Positions 8,921 to 16,740 of a DNA stretch of 64,000 bases are shown one piece after another. Source of the DNA: Candidatus Edwardsbacteria bacterium RifOxyA12_full_54_48 (GTDB taxonomy: Bacteria > Edwardsbacteria > AC1 > EtOH8); the NCBI GenBank assembly GCA_001777915.1, contig MFFN01000003.1, positions 124,001 through 188,000 of the forward strand. Reading direction: 5' to 3'. The notes beneath the pieces are model-generated. The model had not been told where the DNA came from, did not search any database, and worked only from the letters and a program-made list of their open reading frames with translations. Numbering within the stretch: position 1 is the stretch's first letter; every line of letters begins with the position of its first letter. The translations under genes and the position numbers were made by a program.

Positions 8921-9511
8921 TTATTTTCCCTTCAGCGCTTCCCTTATCAACTGCTCCACCGGAGCCTTCTCTCCCAATTTGCCCTTGGCCTTCTCCACCG
9001 CACTTTTGGCCTCGGCGTAATTCAATCCCAGCGACATCATGGCCTCTATGGCCGGGTCGCTGACCGCCGCTCCCTGTCCCCTGATGGTCGGCAGGCCCTC
9101 CACCACCGCCTCGGCGATCTTGCCTTTCAACTCCACCAGCAGTCTCTCGGCGGTCTTCTTGCCCACCCCGGAGATGGCTGTCAGCATGGTCATGTCCTGG
9201 TTGGCCACCGCTTGCTCCAGGTCCTCCGGAGCCATGTGCGACAGCACCGTCAGCGCCAGCTTGGGTCCGATGCCGGAGATCCCGATCAGTATCTTGAAGA
9301 CCTTCCGCTCCTTCTCGCTGGTGAAGCCGAACAGCTGCATGATGTCCTCCTTGACGTGCAGGTAGGTCAGCAGCTTGGCCTGGTTGCCGGCCTCGGGCAG
9401 TTTCTCGAAGGTGTTGAGCGAGATGCTTATCTGATACCCCACCCCCCCGGCCTCGATCACCGCCTCGGCCGGAGTTTTATGGATCAATGTCCCCTTGATG
9501 TGATGATACAT
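8921..9511 (-). CDS. ruvA: Holliday junction DNA helicase subunit RuvA
   Basis: RuvA binds four-way junctions as a tetramer and loads RuvB. The 196 residues show the N-terminal OB fold (MYHHIKGTLI...GVGYQISI), the LFGF segment, two helix-hairpin-helix motifs (GISGIGPKLALTVL and ISGVGKKTAERLLVELKGK) and the C-terminal domain III that contacts RuvB (PAIEAMMSLGLNYAEAKSAV). Length is normal. Upstream, an array of palindromic repeats separates it from ruvC. Confidence 0.97.
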   Translation of the reverse strand: MYHHIKGTLIHKTPAEAVIEAGGVGYQISISLNTFEKLPEAGNQAKLLTYLHVKEDIMQLFGFTSEKERKVFKILIGISGIGPKLALTVLSHMAPEDLEQAVANQDMTMLTAISGVGKKTAERLLVELKGKIAEAVVEGLPTIRGQGAAVSDPAIEAMMSLGLNYAEAKSAVEKAKGKLGEKAPVEQLIREALKGK

Positions 9512-9898
9512 ATCTTTTAAAAATTATTTTCTCATTTTCCCTCTCCAAATTTATTTGGAGAGAGCCTGCACTGAGAAGAATTTTATTTTGCCATACGAAG
9601 TGGGCCGGGGGTGAGGTCCAATTGTCACCCATTCAACCTGCTTTGCACGCTTGGATTCTCAGGGTGACAAATTTCCCTCTCCGCATCGGGGAAGAGCCTG
9701 CACTGAGGAAGCTGTTATATGCCCCCCGAAGTGGGTTGGGGGTTAGGTCCGGGCGATTTATGGATCGCCCCTACAATATCCCTCTCCAAATTTATTTGGA
9801 GAGACTGCACTGTGGGAGGCGGATCATTATGCTTTCGAAGCGGGCCGGGGATGATGTCAAACCGTCACCCGTTCAACTTGTCCGACAGGCTTGATTTC
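9512..9898. repeat. Array of palindromic repeats between ruvA and ruvC
   Basis: No gene is seen in these 387 bases. Three related units of about 80 bases start near 9538, 9670 and 9779; each opens with CCCTCTCC and an AT or GC hairpin, passes through CTGCACTG and ends in a GTGGG(C)CGGGGGTGAGGTCC-like stretch. Between them lie two copies of the GTCACCC...GGGTGAC family (9622-9670 and 9864-9908). The array is non-coding and splits an otherwise tight ruvC-ruvA pair. Confidence 0.8.
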
Positions 9899-9950
9899 TC
9901 AGGGTGACAGTCTCCCCTTCCCGCTTCGGGAAGGGGCAGGGGTTAGGTCA
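9864..9950. repeat. Two repeats forming the 3' end of ruvC
   Basis: A GTCACCC...GGGTGAC unit (9864-9908) supplies the ruvC stop, and the hairpin CCCCTTCCCgcttCGGGAAGGGG followed by CAGGGGTTAGGTCA (9911-9950) encodes the last residues. Confidence 0.8.
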
Positions 9951-10438
9951 GCCTTTTTAACCAATTGCATCAGTGTCCTTCTCTGCAGATGGCATACCGC
10001 CACCGCCAAAGCGTCGGCCGCATCCTCCGACGGAGTGGCCCGCAGTCCCAGCATGGCCCGGATCATGAAGCCCACCTGTCCCTTGCCGGCCCGTCCCTGG
10101 CCCACCACGGACTTCTTCACCTCCAGCGGCGAGTACTCGAACAGCTGGCACCCGGCCTGCTGCACCGCCAAAAGGCAGACCCCCCGGGCGTGGCCCATCA
10201 CCAGCGCGCTGTGGACGTTCTTGCCGTAGAAGGTGGCCTCCACCGCCACCTCGTCGGGCTGATACTGCTCCAGGACCCCCTGAAGCCCGGCGTAGATCAC
10301 CCCCAGCCTGACGGAAAGAGAAACCCCCGGCCGTGCCTTGAGGCATCCGAGGGCTACCACTTTGCGATTTCGGCCGTCGCTTTCCAATACTCCGTATCCG
10401 GTGGTCTGGCTTCCGGGATCAATTCCTAAAATGATCAT
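9899..10438 (-). CDS. ruvC: Holliday junction resolvase RuvC
   Basis: RuvC cuts Holliday junctions symmetrically as a dimer. Visible: IDPGS with Asp7, VEATFYGKN with the catalytic Glu, and the C-terminal SEDAADALAVAVCH with the catalytic Asp. The ATG at 10438 is chosen because the family starts MIILGIDPG; TTG 10453 and GTG 10450 are upstream alternatives. After the last helix (HLQRRTLMQL) the protein continues with a proline-rich tail, DLTPAPSRSGKGRLSP, encoded by the hairpin 9911-9950; the stop codon lies in the adjoining GTCACCC-type repeat. The tail is therefore repeat-derived and probably unstructured. Confidence 0.95.
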   Translation of the reverse strand: MIILGIDPGSQTTGYGVLESDGRNRKVVALGCLKARPGVSLSVRLGVIYAGLQGVLEQYQPDEVAVEATFYGKNVHSALVMGHARGVCLLAVQQAGCQLFEYSPLEVKKSVVGQGRAGKGQVGFMIRAMLGLRATPSEDAADALAVAVCHLQRRTLMQLVKKADLTPAPSRSGKGRLSP

Positions 10439-10444
10439 CTCTTT

Positions 10445-10535
10445 AACCACCAAGACACCAAGTTAATAATTTGATTTTTGCATTTTGAAATTTTCAATGC
10501 AGCCTTTTGCCCTGTGCCTTAGTGCCTTTGTGGTT
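10445..10535. repeat. Inverted repeat (AACCACCAAGACACC family) between yebC and ruvC
   Basis: AACCACCAAGACACCAAG at the left faces CCTTAGTGCCTTTGTGGTT at the right, leaving an AT-rich centre. Related sequences occur near 15996-16050, 17768-17800, 17897-17985 and 54668-54726. The left arm covers the ruvC start region. Confidence 0.7.
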
Positions 10536-10538
10536 CAG

Positions 10539-11288
10539 TTATTTATCCAGTTTGGCCAGGATCTCCGGGGCGATGTCGAAGTTGGCATAGACCTTCTGGG
10601 TGTCGTCGAAGTCCTCCAGCATGTCCATCAGCTTCAGCATGCTCTCGGCGGTCCGCTCGTCCAGCTGGACGGTGTTCTGCGGGATCTTGTTCATCTCGGC
10701 CGAAGTTACCGGGATGCCCTTGGCCTCGACGGCCGACCTCACCGCTTCCAGATTGGAGGGCGCGGTGTAAACCTCGAAGACGCCCTCCTCGGCCTTGACG
10801 TCATCGGCCCCGGCCTCCAGCGCCACGTCCATCAGGGTATCCTCGTCGGTCTTGGATGAGTCTATGGTGATGACCCCCTTGGCCTCGAACATCCAGGCCA
10901 CGCAGCCCTGGGCCCCCATGTTTCCGCCGTATTTGGAGAACAGGTGCCGCAGTTCGGAGGCGGTGCGGTTCTTGTTGTCGGTCACGCAGTCTATCAGCAG
11001 GGCCACCCCGCCCGGTCCGTAGCCTTCGTAGGTGATCTCCTCGTAGGTCACGCCCTCCAGCTCGCCGGTGCCCTTTTTGATGGCCCGCTCGATGTTGTCG
11101 GCCGGCATATTGCTGGCCTTGGCGATGGCAATGGCCGTGCGAAGACGGGGGTTGCCGTCGGGGTCGCCTCCGCCCTGTCTGGCGGCGATGGAGATCTCCT
11201 TTATCACCCGGGTGAAGACCCGGCCCCTGGCGGCGTCTATGCCAGCCTTTTTCCTTTTAATGGTGGCCCATTTTGAATGACCTGACAT
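10539..11288 (-). CDS. yebC: YebC/PmpR (TACO1) family protein
   Basis: YebC-family proteins act on transcription or on ribosomes stalled at proline-rich stretches. The sequence opens [14 protein letters not shown], followed by the [21 protein letters not shown] segment and the [13 protein letters not shown] core, all typical, and ends with an acidic domain ([20 protein letters not shown]). The ATG at 11288 is preferred over an upstream one because AAGGAGG stands directly before it. It heads the yebC-ruvC-ruvA group, an arrangement common in bacteria, with its own promoter at 11379-11408. Confidence 0.96.
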   Translation of the reverse strand: MSGHSKWATIKRKKAGIDAARGRVFTRVIKEISIAARQGGGDPDGNPRLRTAIAIAKASNMPADNIERAIKKGTGELEGVTYEEITYEGYGPGGVALLIDCVTDNKNRTASELRHLFSKYGGNMGAQGCVAWMFEAKGVITIDSSKTDEDTLMDVALEAGADDVKAEEGVFEVYTAPSNLEAVRSAVEAKGIPVTSAEMNKIPQNTVQLDERTAESMLKLMDMLEDFDDTQKVYANFDIAPEILAKLDK

Positions 11289-11378
11289 GCTGAACCTCCT
11301 TGGCAAACGGCCATGTCCTATTGAAACATGGCGTATATTTGGGTTGAAAGATTATCAGTTAAAACCTTAATATATATG

Positions 11379-11408
11379 ATTTTACCGTAAAAGGCCCGGG
11401 CTTGTCAA
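11379..11408 (-). promoter_or_regulatory. Promoter of yebC-ruv genes
   Basis: On the minus strand TTGACA (11403-11408) and TAAAAT (11379-11384) are separated by 18 bases. The predicted start would leave an untranslated leader of roughly 80 bases before yebC. Confidence 0.65.
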
Positions 11409-11427
11409 GGACTAAGAAATCTTAGGC

Positions 11428-12615
11428 CTATGACCAGTGATCTTCCATCAAACCGGATATCGGTTCGCTTAAAAGGTCGGCGGTTCTTATTGCCGGCGGC
11501 TGCCCCCCCTCCTTGAATTTGGCCGCCAGCAGGCCGAAGGAGATCCTTTCGATCCCGGCCGCTTTCAGCCCCGCCCGGTAGATCTGATAGGTCCGCTGAA
11601 AGGTCCCATAATCCCGGGGGCCGGATTTCTGATAGGCCTCCTGCAGGGCATATTCCGCCGCTTCCTTCTCATCGCTGTGCCTGAGGATGAGATTCCGGAA
11701 ATCCTTTTCCGGCAGATATTTTCCCAGCCATAACAGGATGTCCTTATCCTCGTTGCAGCCCAGGTGCAAAGTGGTCTGGCAGATCCCGCCGTATTCCAGG
11801 TGCTCCTTGGCTCCGGCCAGAATATCTTCGACCAACTCCCGCCCGCTGATCCCGCCCTCCCGGTTCCAGGCCTTGACCAGCCCCGGTGCTGAAGGAGGAT
11901 TGGAGACTATCCGGTCGAATTTATCCTTGCCCGTCGATTGGTACAGGTCACCGCAAACGAACTCCACGTTTCCGATGCCGTTAAGCAGGGCATTGAATTT
12001 CGCCAGATCTATAGCCCGGGGGTTGATATCCACCCCGGTCACTTTTTCGGCTGATTTTGACAATATCAGCGACTGCAGGCCGGAACCGCATCCCAGGTCC
12101 AGCGCAGCCTTGCACGGAGTTCTGATCAGCCACCGCGACATGATGTTGGAGGTCTTGTCCAGCCGCCACACCAGATTGTCGGATGAAAGGTATTCATTCT
12201 TGGCGTAATCATCGACGTTCAAGAAAACCTTGTCGGTGGCTATCAATAGATCCTCGAACGGCAGCAGGGTGAAATTGGCGTGGATATCCTCCTGATCCGT
12301 TGTGCAGATTCCGAGGCTGCACAGCAATTCCAGATCGGCGGTTCCCAAAGTCTGTTCGATAATATCCTTTTTACCCGGCAATCCCAAGACGAACAGGCTG
12401 GCAAGATGATTCAAAGGAGCACCCTTCTCGGCAAGTCTCTCCACCAACAGCGGAAGAAGGCGGTATTCCAAGGGGTAGAGGTCAGGCAGACCTTCCAAGC
12501 CCAGGATTTCCTGGACCTTCCCGGCGGCCAATCCCAAAGATTTTAATTTCCGTCCCAGTTGTCCGATCCCGGCCGGATCGATGTTTTCGTATGATAAGGG
12601 TTTTTCGAGGTTCAT
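11428..12615 (-). CDS. Class I SAM-dependent methyltransferase (RsmC/PrmC-like)
   Basis: The 395 residues end in a methyltransferase domain: motif I LDLGCGSGLQSLIL, the acidic GVDINPRAIDLAKFN, and NPP in RIVSNPPSAPG, which marks enzymes that methylate an exocyclic or amide nitrogen (rRNA, tRNA or glutamine side chains). The first 150 residues form a helical N-terminal domain that probably recognises the substrate. No partner is adjacent: the kinase-DUF454 gene lies 45 bases upstream and yebC downstream on its own promoter. The exact substrate cannot be told from the sequence. Confidence 0.85.
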   Translation of the reverse strand: MNLEKPLSYENIDPAGIGQLGRKLKSLGLAAGKVQEILGLEGLPDLYPLEYRLLPLLVERLAEKGAPLNHLASLFVLGLPGKKDIIEQTLGTADLELLCSLGICTTDQEDIHANFTLLPFEDLLIATDKVFLNVDDYAKNEYLSSDNLVWRLDKTSNIMSRWLIRTPCKAALDLGCGSGLQSLILSKSAEKVTGVDINPRAIDLAKFNALLNGIGNVEFVCGDLYQSTGKDKFDRIVSNPPSAPGLVKAWNREGGISGRELVEDILAGAKEHLEYGGICQTTLHLGCNEDKDILLWLGKYLPEKDFRNLILRHSDEKEAAEYALQEAYQKSGPRDYGTFQRTYQIYRAGLKAAGIERISFGLLAAKFKEGGQPPAIRTADLLSEPISGLMEDHWS

Positions 12616-12660
12616 GGATATACCCCTGATTGGTTTTGTTGATCGAAATCATAATAGGGT

Positions 12661-13614
12661 TTATTCGGCGAGTTCGTTCCCCTTATGCTTCAGCGTCTTG
12701 AATGAGAGTATGTGCCAGGTTACCCCGGCTGCTATCAGAAACAGGATGGCTCTCACTGCCATCAGCTTGATAACAAACCAGGCCGAAAATGCTATGGTGA
12801 TCCACAAGGCCGAGACCGACAGTATTTTTAGTTTGAGCGGGATGCCCCGGCGGTCCCGGTAGTTTTTTATATAGCTCCCAAACCACCGGTTGGACATCAG
12901 CCAGTCATGGAATCTCTGTGAGCTTCTGGCGTAACATACCGCCGCCAATAAAAGGAACGGCGTGGTGGGCAGCAGCGGCAGGAATATTCCAATAACGCCC
13001 AGCCCGACAGAGACGGTGCCTGCAATCACCAAGATTATTCTCAAAAATTTGCTATCGGTTTTTTGTTTCATTACGGTGCTTTTTGAACCATATTTTTCGA
13101 TTTCACTCATCATTTTTTGGGCGATTTCTGCCGGCGAGTCCGCAGAGAATATCTTTATGTCGCCCAGTTCTTTGTATTTAGGATACCTACGATTGAATTT
13201 ATTTCTTTCCGTTTCCTCCGTATATCCCAGCCCCCGTTCAAGCTGACGTTTAACGACGATATCGGCGCTTTTCTCCAATGATTCCGAAGGAAGCAGTAAA
13301 ATTGACACCCCCTGCTCTCTCCCGGTTTTAATATGTCCTTCCGCCAGGCCTTCTCCGCTATCGTATGTAAAAAATCCCGAAGACAAGGCGAATACGCAAT
13401 CCGGGGGGATCTTTTCTAAAATTTCATAAAATAACCGGGAATTTTCCTGACAATATCTTTCGTAGCCCTGTTCATTTATATAATCATCGATATTGCCGAG
13501 TTTATTGATGTACTCCTCATCCAGATCGATGGATTCGCATCCCAGCCTATTAGCCAATAACCTGCCGCAGGTAGTTTTACCCACGCCGCCCGGGCCAATG
13601 ATAAATATTTTCAT
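12661..13614 (-). CDS. Shikimate-kinase-like P-loop domain fused to DUF454 membrane domain
   Basis: Residues 1-175 are a shikimate-kinase/AAA-like domain with Walker A GPGGVGKTT (7-15), an acidic ESIDLDEEY after strand 2, and a LID-like arginine region (RQLERGLGYTEET). Residues from about 185 to 317 match DUF454 (YbaN family): GVIGIFLPLLPTTPFLLLA, YARSSQRFHDWL and a GSYIKNYRDRRGIPLKLK turn, with three to four membrane helices. ATG 13614 is chosen because it gives the canonical kinase start and lies two bases after the upstream stop. The two halves usually occur as separate proteins. Composition is AT-richer than the surroundings. Substrate unknown. Confidence 0.82.
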   Translation of the reverse strand: MKIFIIGPGGVGKTTCGRLLANRLGCESIDLDEEYINKLGNIDDYINEQGYERYCQENSRLFYEILEKIPPDCVFALSSGFFTYDSGEGLAEGHIKTGREQGVSILLLPSESLEKSADIVVKRQLERGLGYTEETERNKFNRRYPKYKELGDIKIFSADSPAEIAQKMMSEIEKYGSKSTVMKQKTDSKFLRIILVIAGTVSVGLGVIGIFLPLLPTTPFLLLAAVCYARSSQRFHDWLMSNRWFGSYIKNYRDRRGIPLKLKILSVSALWITIAFSAWFVIKLMAVRAILFLIAAGVTWHILSFKTLKHKGNELAE

Positions 13615-13616
13615 TT

Positions 13617-14207
13617 TTATTTGATGTAACCCTTGACTATCGTATCCTCGATCAGCCCTTTGGCATAATCCCACAGTGTTTTTGAGCCTTCACCGATCCG
13701 GCTGTTTATTTCCATCACTTTACCCGCCGGCACATTATGTTCCTTCCAGGAATGACCCCGAGAACGACAATTTTGGACCACCGGGCCCAGACGATCCAAC
13801 GCCATCGCGAACTTCGCTTCCGATGTACCCTGGTTTTCGTACTCTTCCCATAAGGAGATCATTTCATCCCGTTGCTCAGGCGGCAGCAGGCCGAATATCC
13901 TTTCGGCAGCTGCTTTTTCGTTTTTGCATTTGGCTTCCTTCAAACTGTCATCATATATGAAGGTATCCCCGGCGTCTATCTCGACGATATCGTGTATCAA
14001 ACCAATTTTCATGACCTTTAGGATATCTATATCCGGATCATTGGCATGTTCCTTTAGGATCAAGGCCATCATGGCGAAGTGCCAGGAATGCTCGGCGTCA
14101 TTTTCATAACGGGAGTTGTCCAGTATTTTCGTCCGCCGAAATATGGATTTGAGCTTGTCGATCTCTATTATGAATTCTATCTGCTGTTGCAATTTGTTGT
14201 CTGCCAT
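13617..14207 (-). CDS. HD-domain phosphohydrolase (YfbR/HDDC2-like)
   Basis: A 196-residue protein with the HD metal motif: H in DAEHSWHFAMMAL, HD in GLIHDIVEIDAGD, and a later D in ALDRLGPVVQN. Proteins of this family remove phosphate from deoxynucleoside 5'-monophosphates, and that is the likeliest activity here. It is followed after two bases by the kinase-DUF454 gene, so the two are probably co-translated; both are AT-richer than cysS upstream. Confidence 0.88.
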   Translation of the reverse strand: MADNKLQQQIEFIIEIDKLKSIFRRTKILDNSRYENDAEHSWHFAMMALILKEHANDPDIDILKVMKIGLIHDIVEIDAGDTFIYDDSLKEAKCKNEKAAAERIFGLLPPEQRDEMISLWEEYENQGTSEAKFAMALDRLGPVVQNCRSRGHSWKEHNVPAGKVMEINSRIGEGSKTLWDYAKGLIEDTIVKGYIK

Positions 14208-14232
14208 TTTACTCCTATAAATTTTAACAAAC

Positions 14233-14254
14233 GACCCAGGCTCTCGCCTGGGTC
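14233..14254 (-). terminator. Terminator after cysS
   Basis: GACCCAGG pairs with CCTGGGTC over a six-base loop just past the cysS stop; a T-rich stretch follows on the minus strand. Confidence 0.75.
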
Positions 14255-14260
14255 ATCAAA

Positions 14261-15670
14261 TTATTCCCCGAACTTTTTGGGCCGAACCGTCTGTCCCTTG
14301 GGCCCATCCTCCACTACAAAGCCCAGATTCGATATCTTATTTCTCAACCGGTCGGATTCGGCCCAGTTCTTGGCCGCCCGGGCCTCCTGGCGCCTCAGGA
14401 TCAGATCCTCTATTTCGGCGGGGATGGCCGATCCTTCGGTGGTTTCTGTCAATTTCAGCCCCAAAACCCGGTCGAAATCTTTTATTAGGCCCAATTTCTG
14501 GGCTGCATCCAGGCTGTTATCTTTCAGAAGGTCCCAAAGGATGGCCAGCACCTGCGGCATATTCAGGTCGTCATTGATTGCTTCTAAGAATTTCTTTTTT
14601 CTTTTTTCCACAGTCTCCCCTCTCCCCTCGGGGGAGGGGCCGGGGGTGGGGTCAAGCCTCTTGACCTCCGATCTCAGATTCTCCAACGCCCGCTGGGCCG
14701 CGGTCAAAGATTCGTAGGTAAAGCTCAACTGCGAACGGTAGTGCCCGGTAAAGCAGAAATAACGGTAGGCCAAAGGATCGTATCCCTTGTCCATCAGGGT
14801 CTGCAGGGTAAGGAATTCCCCGGAGGACTTGGCCATCTTCTCCTGCCCCAGTTGCAGAAAATACCCGTGCAGCCAGTAATTGGCCAGGTTGGTGCCGTGG
14901 CAGGCCTGGGTCTGGGCGATCTCGTTGGTGTGATGCACCGCAATGGCGTCCTCCCCGCCGCAGTGGATGTCGAACAGCGGCCCCAGGTATTTGGCGGCCA
15001 TGGCCGAGCACTCTATATGCCAGCCGGGAAAACCCTGGCCCCATGGGCTTTCCCACTCCATCTGCCTCTTGACCCCTTCGGGACTGAACTTCCACAGGGC
15101 AAAGTCGGTGGGATGCTTCTTCTCGCCCATATCTATCCGGGCGCCGGCCAACAGGTCCTGCACCACTATATTGGTGAGGACCCCGTATTTCTTAAGCTTG
15201 GCGGTGTCAAAATATATCCCGTCAGACGTCCGGTAGGTGTAGCCCTTCTGCTCTATGCACCGGATGGTCTCGATCTGCTCCTTTATATGATCGGTGGCCT
15301 TGCACCAGATATGCGGCTCCTGGATGTTCAGGTTCCCGAGGTCGCTCTTAAAGGCTTCGGTATATTCCCCGGCGATCTCCCAGGCGGTCTTGCCGGTGCG
15401 GCGGGAGCCCTTCTCCATCTTGTCCTCGCCGGAATCGGCGTCGGATTCCAGATGCCCCACGTCGGTGATGTTCATGACATGATTGACCTGCAATCCGTTG
15501 TACTCCAGCACCCGTCGCAGAACGTCCTCGAAGACGTAGGTGCGCAGGTTGCCGATATGGGCGTGATCGTAGACCGTCGGACCGCAGGTGTACATGCCCG
15601 CCTGGCCGGGCTTTAAGGGAACGAACTCCTCCTTGGCGCGGCTCAATGTGTTGTAAAGTTTTATGGTCAT
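14261..15670 (-). CDS. cysS: Cysteinyl-tRNA synthetase
   Basis: This class I synthetase charges tRNA-Cys. Visible: zinc ligand C29 in MYTCGPTVYD, the HIGH-type motif HAHIGN, GWHIECSAMAAKYLG with further zinc ligands, HHTNEIAQTQA, and KMSKS-type KMAKSSG. The ATG at 15670 has AAGGAGG six bases upstream; TTG 15673 is rejected. The catalytic part is normal. In the linker to the helical domain, where homologues vary, 13 residues (DPTPGPSPEGRGE) are encoded by a palindromic repeat at 14615-14654 inserted in frame. The gene has a good promoter at 15693-15722 and a terminator at 14233-14254. Confidence 0.96.
   Translation of the reverse strand: MTIKLYNTLSRAKEEFVPLKPGQAGMYTCGPTVYDHAHIGNLRTYVFEDVLRRVLEYNGLQVNHVMNITDVGHLESDADSGEDKMEKGSRRTGKTAWEIAGEYTEAFKSDLGNLNIQEPHIWCKATDHIKEQIETIRCIEQKGYTYRTSDGIYFDTAKLKKYGVLTNIVVQDLLAGARIDMGEKKHPTDFALWKFSPEGVKRQMEWESPWGQGFPGWHIECSAMAAKYLGPLFDIHCGGEDAIAVHHTNEIAQTQACHGTNLANYWLHGYFLQLGQEKMAKSSGEFLTLQTLMDKGYDPLAYRYFCFTGHYRSQLSFTYESLTAAQRALENLRSEVKRLDPTPGPSPEGRGETVEKRKKKFLEAINDDLNMPQVLAILWDLLKDNSLDAAQKLGLIKDFDRVLGLKLTETTEGSAIPAEIEDLILRRQEARAAKNWAESDRLRNKISNLGFVVEDGPKGQTVRPKKFGE
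14615..14654. repeat. Palindromic repeat inside cysS, in frame
   Basis: CCCCTCTCCCCTC and GGGGGAGGGG form the hairpin, followed by CCGGGGGTGGGGTCA. It belongs to the same family as 4116-4197 and 9911-9950. Confidence 0.85.
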
Positions 15671-15692
15671 CAATTCCTCCTTGATTGGGATA

Positions 15693-15722
15693 ATTATAGT
15701 TTCAAGCCTTGCCCTTTGTCAA
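15693..15722 (-). promoter_or_regulatory. Promoter of cysS
   Basis: On the minus strand TTGACA (15717-15722) and TATAAT (15693-15698) are 18 bases apart, about 25 bases before the cysS start codon; both boxes are exact consensus. Confidence 0.8.
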
Positions 15723-16157
15723 CCATAAAGATAGATAATTGAACGCGGATTTAAACAGATTTTGACTGATACCTCGGATTCGGGACACCAATGCTTTCCC
15801 AAATCAATTCCCTGAATCAGTTCTTATCTCAAAATCAGCCCCATCCCCTTTATCCATTTCAAAACCTATCCGTTTGAATCCGTAAAGATCCGTTCAATCC
15901 GTGTTCCATTCCCCTTGTCCGATTTTTTCCGATTTTGGTTGACTTGCCCTATCAAATATGATAATTTTTATGGTTAGTGCTTGCTCATTCCTTTCACCAC
16001 AAAGCTATGCACTGAGTTTATCGAAGTGACACCAAGGCACCAAGGGTTTTATATCCTTTATTACTTTTACATAAAAGGTATTGATAAAAAGCCGTGTGAA
16101 TCCGTGTCCTGTTGAAAAACTGCAATCAATTCTAACCCCAAGATAAGGAGGCCCGCC
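15723..16157. other. Gene-free region with degenerate repeats between divergent genes
   Basis: No coding frame is convincing. The left part (15734-15905) is an imperfect inverted repeat whose arms read AACGCGGATTTAAACAGA and TCCGTTCAATCCGTGTT; the middle (15996-16050) carries the ACCACAAAG...ACACCAAGG repeat, and GTGTGAATCCGTGTCCTG recurs near 16095. The right end holds the leader and AAGGAGG of the 16158 gene. Confidence 0.6.
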
Positions 16158-16655
16158 ATGCCGGATGCCAGCGATAAAGTAAGGAATTTCATGGAAAAGA
16201 TGTTCCGGATAGTTCCGGGATACGGCGGCTACGCCGAGAAGGAATCGCGCCGCAATACCGACAAACTATTGCGCCTGCACCTGGCCGGGCAGCTGGACGG
16301 GGTCAAGTCGGCCTTCGACCGCTTTATATCTGACATGACCAAGCAAAAGGGGCATCTGGAGCTGATGTCGGACGCCTCATCCGTCACCAAACTGCTGGAG
16401 AAGGTGATCGACCGGCTTAAATACGCCGAATACGGCTATTCCGGTTTCTTCGACAGCCCTAAGGTGCTGGAGCCGCAGTTGGACGCCCTCTACCAGTTCG
16501 ACATCGATCTTTCGCAGAGCATCATGGACCTTAAGAACAAGGTGGCCCAGATCAAGCCGGACTCCTCAATCCTGAAGGCGCTGTTGGAGGACCTGCGGAG
16601 ATTCGACGACAGGCTGAATGCCAGGCATGAAGCGATAACTGAAAGCCAGAAATAA
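16158..16655 (+). CDS. Small hypothetical protein paired with zinc-ribbon SPFH protein
   Basis: I do not recognise this 165-residue protein. It is charged, without signal or membrane helix, and predicted largely helical (e.g. TKLLEKVIDRLKYAEYGYSGFF, ALLEDLRRFDDRLNARH). AAGGAGG precedes the ATG at a good distance. It lies 85 bases upstream of the SPFH/zinc-ribbon gene on the same strand, so a shared function is likely; small helical partners encoded next to bacterial SPFH proteins are common, but the role is unknown. Confidence 0.75.
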   Translation: MPDASDKVRNFMEKMFRIVPGYGGYAEKESRRNTDKLLRLHLAGQLDGVKSAFDRFISDMTKQKGHLELMSDASSVTKLLEKVIDRLKYAEYGYSGFFDSPKVLEPQLDALYQFDIDLSQSIMDLKNKVAQIKPDSSILKALLEDLRRFDDRLNARHEAITESQK

Positions 16656-16740
16656 CAGCGTAGCAATCGAGATACAATAGACATGCCATGGACATTCTAT
16701 TGTATGACAACCGTATAACAATCGTAACAAGGAGACAAAG

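Noticed and set aside
9512-9898. CRISPR array between ruvA and ruvC
   Set aside because: Units are about 80 bases, imperfect and palindromic, spacing is irregular, and no cas gene is present.
15723-16157. T-box or other riboswitch upstream of cysS
   Set aside because: The cysS promoter lies only about 25 bases before its start codon, which leaves no room for a leader RNA; the region behind it holds dispersed repeats.
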